Assembly (NCBI GenBank): GCA_016189835.1
Contig: JACPRU010000040.1
Location: 65,230-102,397, forward strand
DNA length: 37,168 nucleotides
Reading direction: 5' to 3'
From: Deltaproteobacteria bacterium
GTDB lineage: Bacteria > Desulfobacterota > Binatia > JACPRU01
A program made the translations under genes and the position numbers. Below, piece after piece: positions 9,127 to 18,662 of the stretch. Every line of letters begins with the position of its first letter. The stretch's first letter is position 1. Below the pieces are notes generated by a model. That model ran no database searches, was not told the origin of the DNA, and saw nothing but the letters and a program-made list of their open reading frames with translations.

Positions 9127-10518
9127 ATGGCCGAGACGCCCGAACAGGTTCATCCCGAAGCGCATCGCCCGCCGGTCATCGAGCCCGGGCACAGCTTCTC
9201 CTCGGTCACCGACCAGATCAGCTCGATCGTCCTCACCCACAGAACGCCGGCCGGTTGGTGGCTCGGCTTCGCGCTCGTGTTCTCGATCGCGATGATGCTC
9301 TTCTACTCGGTCGCCTACCTGGTGGTGGTCGGGGTCGGCATCTGGGGCATCAACGCCCCGGTCGGCTGGGGCTTCGCGATCATCAACTTCGTCTGGTGGA
9401 TCGGCATCGGCCACGCCGGCACGCTGATCTCGGCGATCCTGCTGCTCCTGCGCCAGGAGTGGCGGACGTCGATCAACCGCTTCGCCGAAGCCATGACGCT
9501 GTTCGCGGTGGCGCAGGCGGGGATCTTCCCGCTGATCCACCTCGGCCGTCCCTGGCTCGGGTACTGGCTGTTCCCGTATCCGAACACCATGGCCGTGTGG
9601 CCGCAGTTCCGCAGCCCCCTCATGTGGGACGTGTTCGCGGTTGCGACCTACGCGACGGTGTCGGCGCTGTTCTGGTTCATCGGCCTGATCCCCGACCTGG
9701 CGACGCTGCGCGACCGCTCGGAGAACCGCGCCGCGCGAATCATCTACGGCATGCTGGCGATGGGCTGGCGCGGCTCGGCGCGGCACTGGCACCGCTACGA
9801 GACGGCGTACCTGCTGCTCGCCGGCCTGGCCACGCCGCTGGTGCTCTCGGTGCACACGGTGGTGTCGTTCGATTTCGCGATCAGCATCGTGCCGGGCTGG
9901 CACTCGACGATCTTCCCGCCGTACTTCGTGGCGGGGGCGATCTACGCCGGATTCGCGATGGTGCTGCTGATCGCCATTCCGCTGCGCTGGGCGTACGGCC
10001 TCGAGGACTTCATCACGATGAGGCACCTGCAGAACATGTGCAAGATTCTGCTCGCCACCGGGATGATCGTCTTCTACGGCTACCTGATGGAGGCGTTCTT
10101 CGGCTGGTACAGCGGCAGCATCTACGAATGGTACATGACGAAGAACCGCGCGGTCGGTCCCTACGCACCGCTCTACTGGGCGCTGATCTTCTGCAACGGC
10201 GTCGCGCCCCAGGTGTTCTGGTCGGCGCGCGCGCGCTCGAGCATCGCCGTGCAGTTCATCGTCGCGATCATCGTCTCGATCGGCATGTGGCTCGAGCGGT
10301 TCATCATCGTCGTCACCAGCCTGCATCGCGACTTCCTGCCGTCTTCGTGGGGCATGTACACCCCCACCCAGTGGGACTGGATGACGTTGATCGGCACGCT
10401 CGGCTTCTTCACCACGCTGCTGTTCCTGTTCATCCGCGTGCTGCCGATGATCTCGATCTTCGAGATGCGAACGATCCTTCCCGGGGCCGCGGTCCGGGCG
10501 AAGGAGGAGCCCGCGTGA
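9127..10518 (+). CDS. actC: Alternative Complex III NrfD-like membrane subunit
   Basis: The 463-residue integral membrane protein belongs to the NrfD/PsrC family and has about ten predicted helices, from the first at SIAMMLFYSVAYLVVVGVGI onward. Family members bind quinol at the periplasmic face beside the Fe-S subunit, and ActC is thought to carry the quinol site and part of the proposed proton path. HAGTLISAILLLLRQEWR and the two late segments around FFGWYSGSIYEWYM are typical of the family. It starts three bases after the actB stop and its TGA overlaps the GTG start of actD. Confidence 0.94.
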   Translation: MAETPEQVHPEAHRPPVIEPGHSFSSVTDQISSIVLTHRTPAGWWLGFALVFSIAMMLFYSVAYLVVVGVGIWGINAPVGWGFAIINFVWWIGIGHAGTLISAILLLLRQEWRTSINRFAEAMTLFAVAQAGIFPLIHLGRPWLGYWLFPYPNTMAVWPQFRSPLMWDVFAVATYATVSALFWFIGLIPDLATLRDRSENRAARIIYGMLAMGWRGSARHWHRYETAYLLLAGLATPLVLSVHTVVSFDFAISIVPGWHSTIFPPYFVAGAIYAGFAMVLLIAIPLRWAYGLEDFITMRHLQNMCKILLATGMIVFYGYLMEAFFGWYSGSIYEWYMTKNRAVGPYAPLYWALIFCNGVAPQVFWSARARSSIAVQFIVAIIVSIGMWLERFIIVVTSLHRDFLPSSWGMYTPTQWDWMTLIGTLGFFTTLLFLFIRVLPMISIFEMRTILPGAAVRAKEEPA

Positions 10519-11063
10519 GCGCGACCGTCGCCCGACCCGGGATCTGGGGGTTGATGGCCGAGTTCGACCAGCCGGCCGACCTGGTGCGCGCGTGCCGCGC
10601 CGCGCGCGAGGCCGGCTACCGGCGGATGGACGCCTACACGCCGTTCCCGATCGAGGCGGTGTTCGAAGCCCTGGGGCTGCACCGCAACGCCATGCCCGCC
10701 ATCGTGCTCGGCGGCGGCATCCTCGGCGGCGTCGGCGGGCTGTCGCTCCAGTACTGGGCCTCCGCGATCGCGTACCCGCTCAACATCGGCGGCAAGCCGT
10801 TCTTCAGCCTGCCGGCGTTCATCCCGATCACCTTCGAGTGCGCGATCCTGCTGGCGGCGCTCTCGTGCGTGTTCGGCATGCTGGCGCTGAACGGTCTGCC
10901 GATGCCCTACCATCCGGTGTTCAACGTGCCGAGCTTCGCGCTCGCCAGCCGCGACCGGTTCTTCCTCTGCATCGAATCCCGGGATCCGCGGTTCGACCGC
11001 GAGGGCACCCGGAAGTTCCTCGAGCAGTTCGCGCCGCGCTCGATCTCGGAGGTGGAGCCCTAG
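10515..11063 (+). CDS. actD: Alternative Complex III subunit D (DUF3341-type)
   Basis: The protein has 182 residues and starts at GTG 10515, which overlaps the actC stop as GTGA and is preceded by a perfect AAGGAGG at 10501-10507. A cytoplasmic N-terminal domain (GLMAEFDQPADLVRACRAAREAGYRRMDAYTPFP) is followed by two membrane helices separated by PLNIGGKPFFSLPAFIPITFE, which is the signature region of ActD. The C-terminal part (FFLCIESRDPRFDREGTRKFLEQFAP) returns to the cytoplasm. The role within the complex is structural as far as is known. Confidence 0.92.
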   Translation: MSATVARPGIWGLMAEFDQPADLVRACRAAREAGYRRMDAYTPFPIEAVFEALGLHRNAMPAIVLGGGILGGVGGLSLQYWASAIAYPLNIGGKPFFSLPAFIPITFECAILLAALSCVFGMLALNGLPMPYHPVFNVPSFALASRDRFFLCIESRDPRFDREGTRKFLEQFAPRSISEVEP

Positions 11064-11098
11064 TGGACCGTCGGCCAGCGTTCGGATCCGGTCACGCG

Positions 11099-11677
11099 AT
11101 GAGGCGCGGAAGCGTTCTGCTTTCCCTGGCTCTCGCCGCGGCGGCGCTCGCCGGCTGCCGCCAGGACATGCACGACCAGCCGAGGTACGAGCCGCTGGCC
11201 GCGAGCGCGTTCTTCCGCGACGGTCGCTCCGCGCGGCCGCCGATCGACGACACCGTGGCGCGTGGCCGGCTCGACGAGGACGCCGAGTTCCACGCCGGCA
11301 AGACCGCCGCCGGAAAGCCGCTCGAGGTGTTCCCGATCGCGGTGACGGCGGAGCGCATCCGGCGCGGGCGGGAGCGCTACGACATCTTCTGCGCTCCGTG
11401 TCACGACCACACCGGAAGCGGGCGCGGCATGGTGGTGCGCCGGGGCTTCAAGCAGCCGCCGTCCTTTCACATCGATCGCCTGCGCCAGGCGGCTCCGGGG
11501 TACTTCTTCGACGTGATGACCAACGGCTTCGGAGCGATGCCCGACTACCGGACGCAGATCGACGCGGCGGATCGCTGGGCGATCGTCGCCTACCTCCGCG
11601 CCCTCCAGCGCAGCCAGCAGGCGACGCTCGCCGACGTGCCCCCCGACGAAGCGGCGAAGCTCCAGGCCGGCGGATGA
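11099..11677 (+). CDS. actE: Alternative Complex III monoheme cytochrome c lipoprotein
   Basis: From the ATG at 11099 the protein has 192 residues. It begins MRRGSVLLSLALAAAALAGC, a lipoprotein signal with lipidated Cys20. A single heme site CAPCH starts at Cys98, and the likely axial methionine is in MTNGFGAMPDY. In characterised complexes ActE takes electrons from ActA and passes them to the terminal oxidase or soluble carriers. An in-frame GTG at 11063 overlaps the actD stop (TAGTG) and has a better ribosome site (GGAGG) than the ATG. It would add 12 residues to the n-region without disturbing the lipobox, so the start is undecided. Confidence 0.9.
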   Translation: MRRGSVLLSLALAAAALAGCRQDMHDQPRYEPLAASAFFRDGRSARPPIDDTVARGRLDEDAEFHAGKTAAGKPLEVFPIAVTAERIRRGRERYDIFCAPCHDHTGSGRGMVVRRGFKQPPSFHIDRLRQAAPGYFFDVMTNGFGAMPDYRTQIDAADRWAIVAYLRALQRSQQATLADVPPDEAAKLQAGG

Positions 11678-11701
11678 GCGGGCGGCGATGAGACCAACCC
11701 G

Positions 11702-12883
11702 ATGACGACGAATTCCCCCGCCTCGCAACCGGACTTCTCGCGGCCGCAGACGCTCGCGCTCGGCGTCGGCGTGGCCGGCCTCGCGCTGAGCGCCGTCGGC
11801 TGGCTGGCGAGCCCGGAGCAGTTCTTCCGCTCCTACCTGCTCGGCTACCTGTTCTGGGTCGGGCTGGCGATCGGCTGCCTGCCGCTGTTGATGATCCAAC
11901 ACCTGACCGGGGGAGCCTGGGGGCTGGTGATCCGCCGTCCGCTCGAGGCCGGCGCGCGCACGCTGCCGCTGATGCTCGTGTTGTTCGTGCCGCTCGTGCT
12001 CGGCGCGCACTCGCTCTACGAGTGGGCGCGGCCCGAGATGGTGGCGGGCAGCGAGGTGCTGCGGCACAAGGCGCCGTACCTGAACACCACGTTCTGGGCC
12101 GTACGCACGGCCGTCTACTTCGCGGTCTGGATCGCGCTCGGCCACCGACTGAGCGGCTGGTCGCGGGAGCAGGATCGCAACGGCGACCTGCGGCTGTCGC
12201 GCAAGATGCAGATGCTCTCGGGCCCGGGCATCGTCTTCTACTTCCTCGCCGTGACGTTCGCCGCCGTCGACTGGGTGATGTCGCTCGACCCCCACTGGTC
12301 CTCGACGATCTTCGGCCCGCTGATCGCCGCCGGCCAGCTGCTGAACGCGTTCGCGTTCATGATCGTCCTGCTCGCGCTCCTGTCCGAGACCCCGCCGATC
12401 TCCGCGGTCGTTCGCCCCGACATCTTCCAGGACCTCGGCAAGCTCATGCTCGCGTTCGTGATGGTGTGGGCATACTTCGCGTTCTCGCAGTACCTGATCA
12501 TCTGGGCGGGGAATCTTCCCGAGGAGATCCGCTGGTATCTCGAGCACTCGCGGGGGGGATGGATGGCGCTCGGCATCCTGATCATCGTGTTCCACTTCTT
12601 CGTGCCGTTCTTCCTGCTGCTGTCGCGAGACCTGAAGCGAAGTCGTCGCACGCTGGCGATGGTGGCGGCCGGCGTCGTCGTGGTGCGCTTCGTGGAGATC
12701 TTCTGGACCGTGACCCCGCTCTTCCACCCGGCGGACGTTACCGTCCACTGGCTGGATCTCGCGGTCCCCGCCGGAATCGGCGGCCTGTGGCTGTGGGCGT
12801 TCCTCGGGCAGCTCGGGTCGCAGCCGCTGCTGCCGCTGCACGATCCCTACCTGCGGGAAGCCTTCGAACATGGCGGACACTAA
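11702..12883 (+). CDS. actF: Alternative Complex III second NrfD-like membrane subunit
   Basis: The 393-residue polytopic protein has about ten predicted helices and is a shorter homologue of ActC. Typical segments are FRSYLLGYLFWVGLAIGCL, MIQHLTGGAWGLVIRRPLEA and the late SQYLIIWAGNLPEEIRWYL. ActF packs against ActC in known structures and lacks direct contact with the Fe-S subunit. Its exact contribution (scaffold or proton path) is debated. It ends inside the first codons of the next gene (14-base overlap), which ties the unknown protein downstream to the complex. Confidence 0.93.
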   Translation: MTTNSPASQPDFSRPQTLALGVGVAGLALSAVGWLASPEQFFRSYLLGYLFWVGLAIGCLPLLMIQHLTGGAWGLVIRRPLEAGARTLPLMLVLFVPLVLGAHSLYEWARPEMVAGSEVLRHKAPYLNTTFWAVRTAVYFAVWIALGHRLSGWSREQDRNGDLRLSRKMQMLSGPGIVFYFLAVTFAAVDWVMSLDPHWSSTIFGPLIAAGQLLNAFAFMIVLLALLSETPPISAVVRPDIFQDLGKLMLAFVMVWAYFAFSQYLIIWAGNLPEEIRWYLEHSRGGWMALGILIIVFHFFVPFFLLLSRDLKRSRRTLAMVAAGVVVVRFVEIFWTVTPLFHPADVTVHWLDLAVPAGIGGLWLWAFLGQLGSQPLLPLHDPYLREAFEHGGH

Positions 12884-13250
12884 CCTCGGCTACGAGGCCT
12901 CCGACGTCCGCCCCGCGACGCTGGTGGCGTGGGGGGTGATGCTCGTCTCGGTGACGCTGCTCGCCGCGCTGGCGGCGTGGGCGTTCTTCGAGCTGCTGGC
13001 CGCGCAGGCCGCGCGCCGGGACGTGCAGCCCTCGCCGCTGGCCGCGGCCGCCCCGCCGCCGGAGCCCCGCCTGATCGTCGACGAGCCCGCCGATCTGAAG
13101 AGCGTGCTCGAGGAAGAGCGGAAGGTCCTCGGCAGCTACGCGTGGATCGACAAGCAGAAGGGCGTGGCGCGGATTCCGCTCGAGCGCGCCATGGAGCTGG
13201 TCGCCCAGGAGGGCCTGCCGACCCGCGGATCGGCGAACCCGTCTCGATGA
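12870..13250 (+). CDS. Unassigned one-helix membrane protein between ActF and Sco
   Basis: The 126-residue protein starts inside the end of actF and its TGA overlaps the sco ATG (ATGA), so it is firmly embedded in the operon. A single helix spans about residues 17-46. A Pro/Ala-rich linker follows, then a short soluble domain, DLKSVLEEERKVLGSYAWID and KQKGVARIPLERAMELVAQE. The K-G-V-A-R-I-P-L-E-x-A-M segment looks like a conserved motif rather than filler. There are no cysteines or heme sites. It occupies the position where some complexes carry the poorly characterised ActG, but I cannot establish homology. It may also be an assembly factor linking the complex to the oxidase. Confidence 0.8.
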   Translation: MADTNLGYEASDVRPATLVAWGVMLVSVTLLAALAAWAFFELLAAQAARRDVQPSPLAAAAPPPEPRLIVDEPADLKSVLEEERKVLGSYAWIDKQKGVARIPLERAMELVAQEGLPTRGSANPSR

Positions 13251-14056
13251 ATCGGTGGCGCACACGGTTCGCTGCGGGGAGCGCGCTCGCGGTGCTGGTT
13301 CTCATCGCGGCGGCGGTCTTCGCCGCCGACTCGCGCCCCGCGGCGCTGCGCGACGTCGACGTCGTGCCGAGGCTCGACCAGCCGTTGCCGCTCGACCTGG
13401 AGCTGCGCGACGAGACCGGCAAGACGGTCCGTCTCGCCGAGTTCTTCGGCGGCCCGCCCGTCCTGTTGACGCTCGCCTATGCGCGCTGTCCGATGCTCTG
13501 CCCGATGGTGCTCGAAGGCCTGGTGCGCAGCCTGCGCCCGCTGTCGTGGAACGTCGGCGAGCAGTTTCGCATGATCACCGTGAGCATCGATCCTCGCGAG
13601 ACGCCCGAACAGGCGGCGGCCAGGAAAGCGAAGCTGGTGGCCGACTACGGGCGCCCCGGCGCGGCCCGGGGCTGGCACTTCCTGGTCGGCGACGAGGGCG
13701 CCGTGCGGCGTCTCACCGAGGCGGTCGGGTTTCGCTACGGGTACGATGCCGCCAACGACCAGTACGCGCACGCCGCGGTGCTGATGGCGCTGACGCCGCA
13801 GGGAAAGCTCTCCCGTTATCTCTACGGCATCGATTTCACGCCGCGCGACGTGCGGCTGGCTCTGGTGGAAGCCTCCGAGGGCAAGATCGGCACGCTCACC
13901 GATCGGATCCTGCTGTTCTGCTACCACTACGATCCCGCGACGGGAAAATACGGGGCCGCGGCGATGACGGGCGTGCGCCTCGCGGGCGTGCTCACGGTGC
14001 TCGGGATCGGCGCCTTCGTCGTCACCCAGATCCGCCGCGAGCATCGGAAGGTCTGA
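13247..14056 (+). CDS. SCO1/SenC-type copper chaperone
   Basis: The 269-residue protein has an N-terminal signal or anchor helix (about 8-26), a periplasmic thioredoxin-like domain and a C-terminal helix (about 242-263) before a basic tail. The copper site is Cys81 and Cys85 in ARCPMLCPMVL with His175 in DQYAHAAVL, the CxxxC plus distant His arrangement of Sco. Sco proteins deliver copper to, or keep reduced, the CuA site of oxidase subunit II, encoded immediately downstream. The extra C-terminal helix is common in Sco proteins near Alternative Complex III. The start overlaps the previous gene by four bases. Confidence 0.93.
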   Translation: MNRWRTRFAAGSALAVLVLIAAAVFAADSRPAALRDVDVVPRLDQPLPLDLELRDETGKTVRLAEFFGGPPVLLTLAYARCPMLCPMVLEGLVRSLRPLSWNVGEQFRMITVSIDPRETPEQAAARKAKLVADYGRPGAARGWHFLVGDEGAVRRLTEAVGFRYGYDAANDQYAHAAVLMALTPQGKLSRYLYGIDFTPRDVRLALVEASEGKIGTLTDRILLFCYHYDPATGKYGAAAMTGVRLAGVLTVLGIGAFVVTQIRREHRKV

Positions 14057-14066
14057 CGGAAATCGG

Positions 14067-15083
14067 ATGAGCAAACTTCTCTTCTTTCTCCCCGAACAGG
14101 CCTCCAGCGTCGCCGGACCCGTCGACCTGTTCTTCTTCTTCATGGTGGCGGTGAGCGTGTTCTTCTCCGCGCTGATCGCGGTGCTGCTCGTCTTCTTCGC
14201 GATCCGCTACCACCAGAGCGGCGCCGCGACCGCGCCGGCGGCCGGCGTCGTCGTCGGGCCGGAACCCGAGCACGCCCACGCGCAGGGCGCGATGCTGCTG
14301 GAGATCGTCTGGACGGTGATCCCGCTCGGGCTGGTGCTGGTGATGTTCGCCTGGAGCACGAGCCTCTACTTCACTCTCGTGCGGCCCCCCGCCGACGCCG
14401 TCGCGATGTACGCGGTCGGCAAGCAGTGGATGTGGAAGTTCCAGCATCCCGAGGGCCAGCGGGAGATCAACGAGTTGCACGTCCCGCTCGGTCAGGCCGT
14501 CAAGCTCACGATGTCCTCGGAAGACGTCATCCACAGCTTCTTCGTGCCCGCCTTTCGCGTGAAGCAGGACGTCGTGCCGGGCCGCTACACGCAGGTGTGG
14601 TTCCGCCCGACGCGGGTCGGGCGCTACCACCTGTTCTGCGCCGAGTACTGCGGAACGCAGCACTCCGGCATGATCGGCTGGGTGGAGGTGATGAAACCCG
14701 AGGACTACCAGGCGTGGCTGTCCGGTGCGGCGGGAGGCGCTCCGCGGCAGACGCTCGCGCAGGCCGGCGAGCAGCTCTTCACCGAGCGTGCCTGCGTGAC
14801 CTGCCACCCCGAGAGCGGAGAAGGGCGCGGCCCGTCGCTGGGCGGCCTGCCGGGGGCGGCCGTGACGCTCGAGGGCGGCGGGACCGTCGTCGCCGACGAC
14901 GGCTACCTCCGCGAGTCGATCCTGAATCCCGCCGCCAAGATCGTCGCCGGCTTCCAGCCGCTGATGCCGACGTTCCAGGGGCAGCTCTCGGAGGAGCAGC
15001 TCGTGCAGCTCCTCGCCTACATCAAGTCGCTCGGCGTCAAGCCCGCGGCCGAGGCGCCGGCGCCCCCGGCGACAAAGGACTGA
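14067..15083 (+). CDS. coxB: Cytochrome c oxidase subunit II with fused cytochrome c domain (caa3 type)
   Basis: The 338-residue protein has two N-terminal helices (about 20-46 and 74-101) and a periplasmic cupredoxin domain with the complete binuclear CuA site: His156 (HSFFVPAF), Cys191, Glu193, Cys195, His199 and Met202 ([13 protein letters not shown]). A C-terminal cytochrome c domain follows, with CVTCH at Cys243 and a likely axial methionine in LMPTFQGQL. Fusion of heme c to subunit II defines a caa3 oxidase, which lets electrons arrive directly from ActE without a soluble cytochrome. The TGA is four bases before coxA. Confidence 0.96.
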   Translation: MSKLLFFLPEQASSVAGPVDLFFFFMVAVSVFFSALIAVLLVFFAIRYHQSGAATAPAAGVVVGPEPEHAHAQGAMLLEIVWTVIPLGLVLVMFAWSTSLYFTLVRPPADAVAMYAVGKQWMWKFQHPEGQREINELHVPLGQAVKLTMSSEDVIHSFFVPAFRVKQDVVPGRYTQVWFRPTRVGRYHLFCAEYCGTQHSGMIGWVEVMKPEDYQAWLSGAAGGAPRQTLAQAGEQLFTERACVTCHPESGEGRGPSLGGLPGAAVTLEGGGTVVADDGYLRESILNPAAKIVAGFQPLMPTFQGQLSEEQLVQLLAYIKSLGVKPAAEAPAPPATKD

Positions 15084-15087
15084 CATC

Positions 15088-16720
<1,633 letters not shown>

Positions 16721-16728
<8 letters not shown>

Positions 16729-17386
16729 CCACGCATCCGGCCACGCGCTCTCACCGCATCGGCAACTGCAGTTCGAGAGCTACGAGCAGCAGCAGGAGGC
16801 GGCCACGTTCGGCATGTGGGCGTTCCTGATCACCGAGGTGCTGTTCTTCGGCGGGCTGTTCGCCGCCTACACGATCTACCGCCTGAAGTACCCCGCGGCG
16901 TTCCAGAAGGGCAGCCTGACGCTCGATCTCTATCTCGGCGGCTTCAACACCGCGGTGCTGATCGGCAGCTCGCTCACCATGGCGCTGGCCGTGCACGCCG
17001 CGCAGACCAGCCGCCAGAAGGCGCTGGTGATCTTCCTGGCGGCGACGTTGCTGCTCGGCTCGGTGTTCCTCGGCGTCAAGGTGATCGAGTACGGCGACAA
17101 GTTCCACCATCATCACGTGCCCGGCCCCGATTTCCGGTGGAGAGCCTCGGATCGCGGCCCGGCGCAGCTCTACTTCAGCCTGTACTTCGCGATGACCGGC
17201 ATGCACGCGCTGCACATGGTCGTCGGCGTCGTCGTTCTCGCCGTGCTGATCGTGATGGCGCTGCGCCGCCGGTTCGGCGCCGACTACTTCACCCCGATCG
17301 AGAACTTCGGCCTCTACTGGCACTTCGTCGACATCGTTTGGATCTTCCTGTTCCCGTTGCTCTATCTGATCGGGCGGCACGGCTAG
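16721..17386 (+). CDS. coxC: Cytochrome c oxidase subunit III
   Basis: The 221-residue protein starts at TTG 16721, eight bases before the coxA stop, with GGAGAAGAAAG upstream as ribosome site. The sequence has the subunit III pattern: [20 protein letters not shown] for the second helix, [17 protein letters not shown] in the middle and [20 protein letters not shown] at the end. It has about five helices rather than seven. Subunit III stabilises subunit I and helps proton uptake. It contains no redox centre. The HHHH stretch at the membrane surface is unusual but lies in a loop where histidines are common. Confidence 0.94.
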
Positions 17387-17399
17387 GGGTGGGGACGGC

Positions 17400-17699
17400 A
17401 TGTCCGGGCACATCGTTTCCAGAAAAGTCTATTTCGCGATCTTCCTGTCGTTGATGGTGCTGACCGCCGCCACCGTGGCGGCGGCGTTCGTCAACCTCGG
17501 GGCGCTGAACGTGCTCGTCGCGCTGACCATCGCCGTCGCCAAGGCGACGCTGGTGGCGCTCTACTTCATGAACCTGCGCTACAGCGAGCGGCTCACCTGG
17601 GTGATGGTGGCGGCCGGGGTCACCTGGCTGGGCCTGCTGATCGGTCTCACGTTGAGCGACATCCTGACCCGCAGCTGGATCGCCGGCGCGCTCGGCTGA
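17400..17699 (+). CDS. coxD: Cytochrome c oxidase subunit IV (prokaryotic, CoxD-like)
   Basis: The 99-residue protein has three closely spaced helices and the typical middle segment VAKATLVALYFMNLRYSERL of the small bacterial subunit IV family. It lies 13 bases after coxC and closes the respiratory operon. The family is thought to help assemble or stabilise the CuB site of the oxidase. No metal ligand is evident here. A 170-base space with a likely new promoter follows. Confidence 0.88.
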   Translation: MSGHIVSRKVYFAIFLSLMVLTAATVAAAFVNLGALNVLVALTIAVAKATLVALYFMNLRYSERLTWVMVAAGVTWLGLLIGLTLSDILTRSWIAGALG

Positions 17700-17779
17700 C
17701 GCCGTCGTGGCGGCCGATCTCGCCGCAGACCTTCGCGCCGTAGATCCCGCCGAGGCGCAGGGCGAGACTCCCGGATTTC

Positions 17780-17808
17780 TTGACTCGCGCCCGCTCGCCC
17801 GCATATCC
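17780..17808 (+). promoter_or_regulatory. Candidate promoter of the TetR-family gene
   Basis: TTGACT at 17780-17785 matches five of six -35 bases. After 17 bases comes ATATCC (17803-17808), or after 18 bases TATCCA (17804-17809), as a weak -10. The element sits in the only AT-rich patch between coxD and the regulator, about 60 bases before its ATG. It overlaps the dyad at 17808-17822. Confidence 0.4.
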
Positions 17809-17822
17809 AATCAAACGATTGA
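17808..17822. promoter_or_regulatory. Candidate TetR operator (dyad)
   Basis: CAATC and GATTG form a 5-base dyad with a 4-base spacer at 17808-17821. An overlapping dyad, TCAA-ACGA-TTGA, lies at 17811-17822 and matches at ten of twelve positions. Short dyads directly on the -10 region of a TetR-family gene are usually its own operator, so autorepression is the natural inference. No binding evidence exists here. Confidence 0.4.
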
Positions 17823-17868
17823 ATCGACCGAGCGGGGCGGTTCGCGGGATCGATCGGTGAAGCCCGTC

Positions 17869-18519
17869 ATGGCCAAAGCTGCGTTGCGAAGAGCGCGGGA
17901 GGCGCCCGCGTCGACCAAGGCGCGCATCCTCGAGGCGGCGGAGGAGGTCTTCGCCACCAAGGGCTTCGAGGGCGCCTCGACCCGCGAGATCGCCGCCAAG
18001 GCGGGCGTCAACATCTCGAGCCTCCACTATCACTGGGACACGAAAGAAACGCTGTACTTCGCGGTCTTCCAGAACATCTACAACCAGCTGATCGAGATCT
18101 CGCGGGACTCGGTGCTGCCGGCGACCGCGCGCGGGGATTCGCCCCGTGTCGTCCACGAGGCCTCGGTCGGCCGCGTGTTCGACTACTTCGCCGAGAATCC
18201 GAACATCCCGCGCCTGCTGCTGCGCCGCATCCTCGAGAACGAGGAGTTCGGCGACGCCATCGAGCGCGACATCCTGCTGCCCTCGTGGAAGGAGTTCGGC
18301 GGCTGGGTGAGGCAGTACAGCGGCCGGAAGATCCACGACATCGACGCGCAGCTGCTGATCCTCACCCTGCACTCGACGCTGCTGCTGTTCACGCTCGACA
18401 GCCGCGCGTACGCGCACATCCTCGGCGGCAGCATCTCCGATCCCGAGGTCGTGCGGCGCGTGCGCGGCCACCTGATCCAGCTCTCGGCGCTGCTCATCTC
18501 CGCGCACCCGCGAGCATAG
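17869..18519 (+). CDS. TetR/AcrR-family transcriptional regulator
   Basis: From the ATG at 17869 the protein has 216 residues. An in-frame GTG at 17857 would add four. The N-terminal helix-turn-helix domain is clear: KARILEAAEEVFATKGFEG, then STREIAAKAGVNISSLHYHW, then DTKETLYFAVFQ. The C-terminal ligand domain is helical (DIDAQLLILTLHSTLLLFTL) and not assignable to a ligand class. Homologous regulators usually repress a neighbouring efflux or catabolic gene, but none adjoins: the respiratory operon ends upstream and pgi begins downstream. It may control itself, the pgi group or distant genes. Confidence in the family is high, and in any target low. Confidence 0.9.
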   Translation: MAKAALRRAREAPASTKARILEAAEEVFATKGFEGASTREIAAKAGVNISSLHYHWDTKETLYFAVFQNIYNQLIEISRDSVLPATARGDSPRVVHEASVGRVFDYFAENPNIPRLLLRRILENEEFGDAIERDILLPSWKEFGGWVRQYSGRKIHDIDAQLLILTLHSTLLLFTLDSRAYAHILGGSISDPEVVRRVRGHLIQLSALLISAHPRA

Positions 18520-18662
18520 CCGCCCGCGGGCCTCGCCCGCCGACGCCGATCGCAGGCGCGGCCGAGACGCCGCCCGGACGCCCTACACACGGACGCCGTC
18601 CGGCGCTTGACCGCCGCCCGCGGCGCGGAGGATGACAGGAACGTCGGGAGCGTGAGGACGAC

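Noticed and set aside
5167-10326. A 1719-codon open frame on the minus strand opposite actA, actB and actC.
   Set aside because: It is the mirror of strongly GC3-biased genes. Its product is His/Arg/Asp-rich with no domain, and the plus-strand genes have complete motifs.
18520-18662. TTGACC and CGGACGCCGTCCG in the spacer before pgi, considered as promoter and operator.
   Set aside because: No acceptable -10 lies at 16-18 bases from TTGACC, and the dyad is pure G/C, common by chance here.
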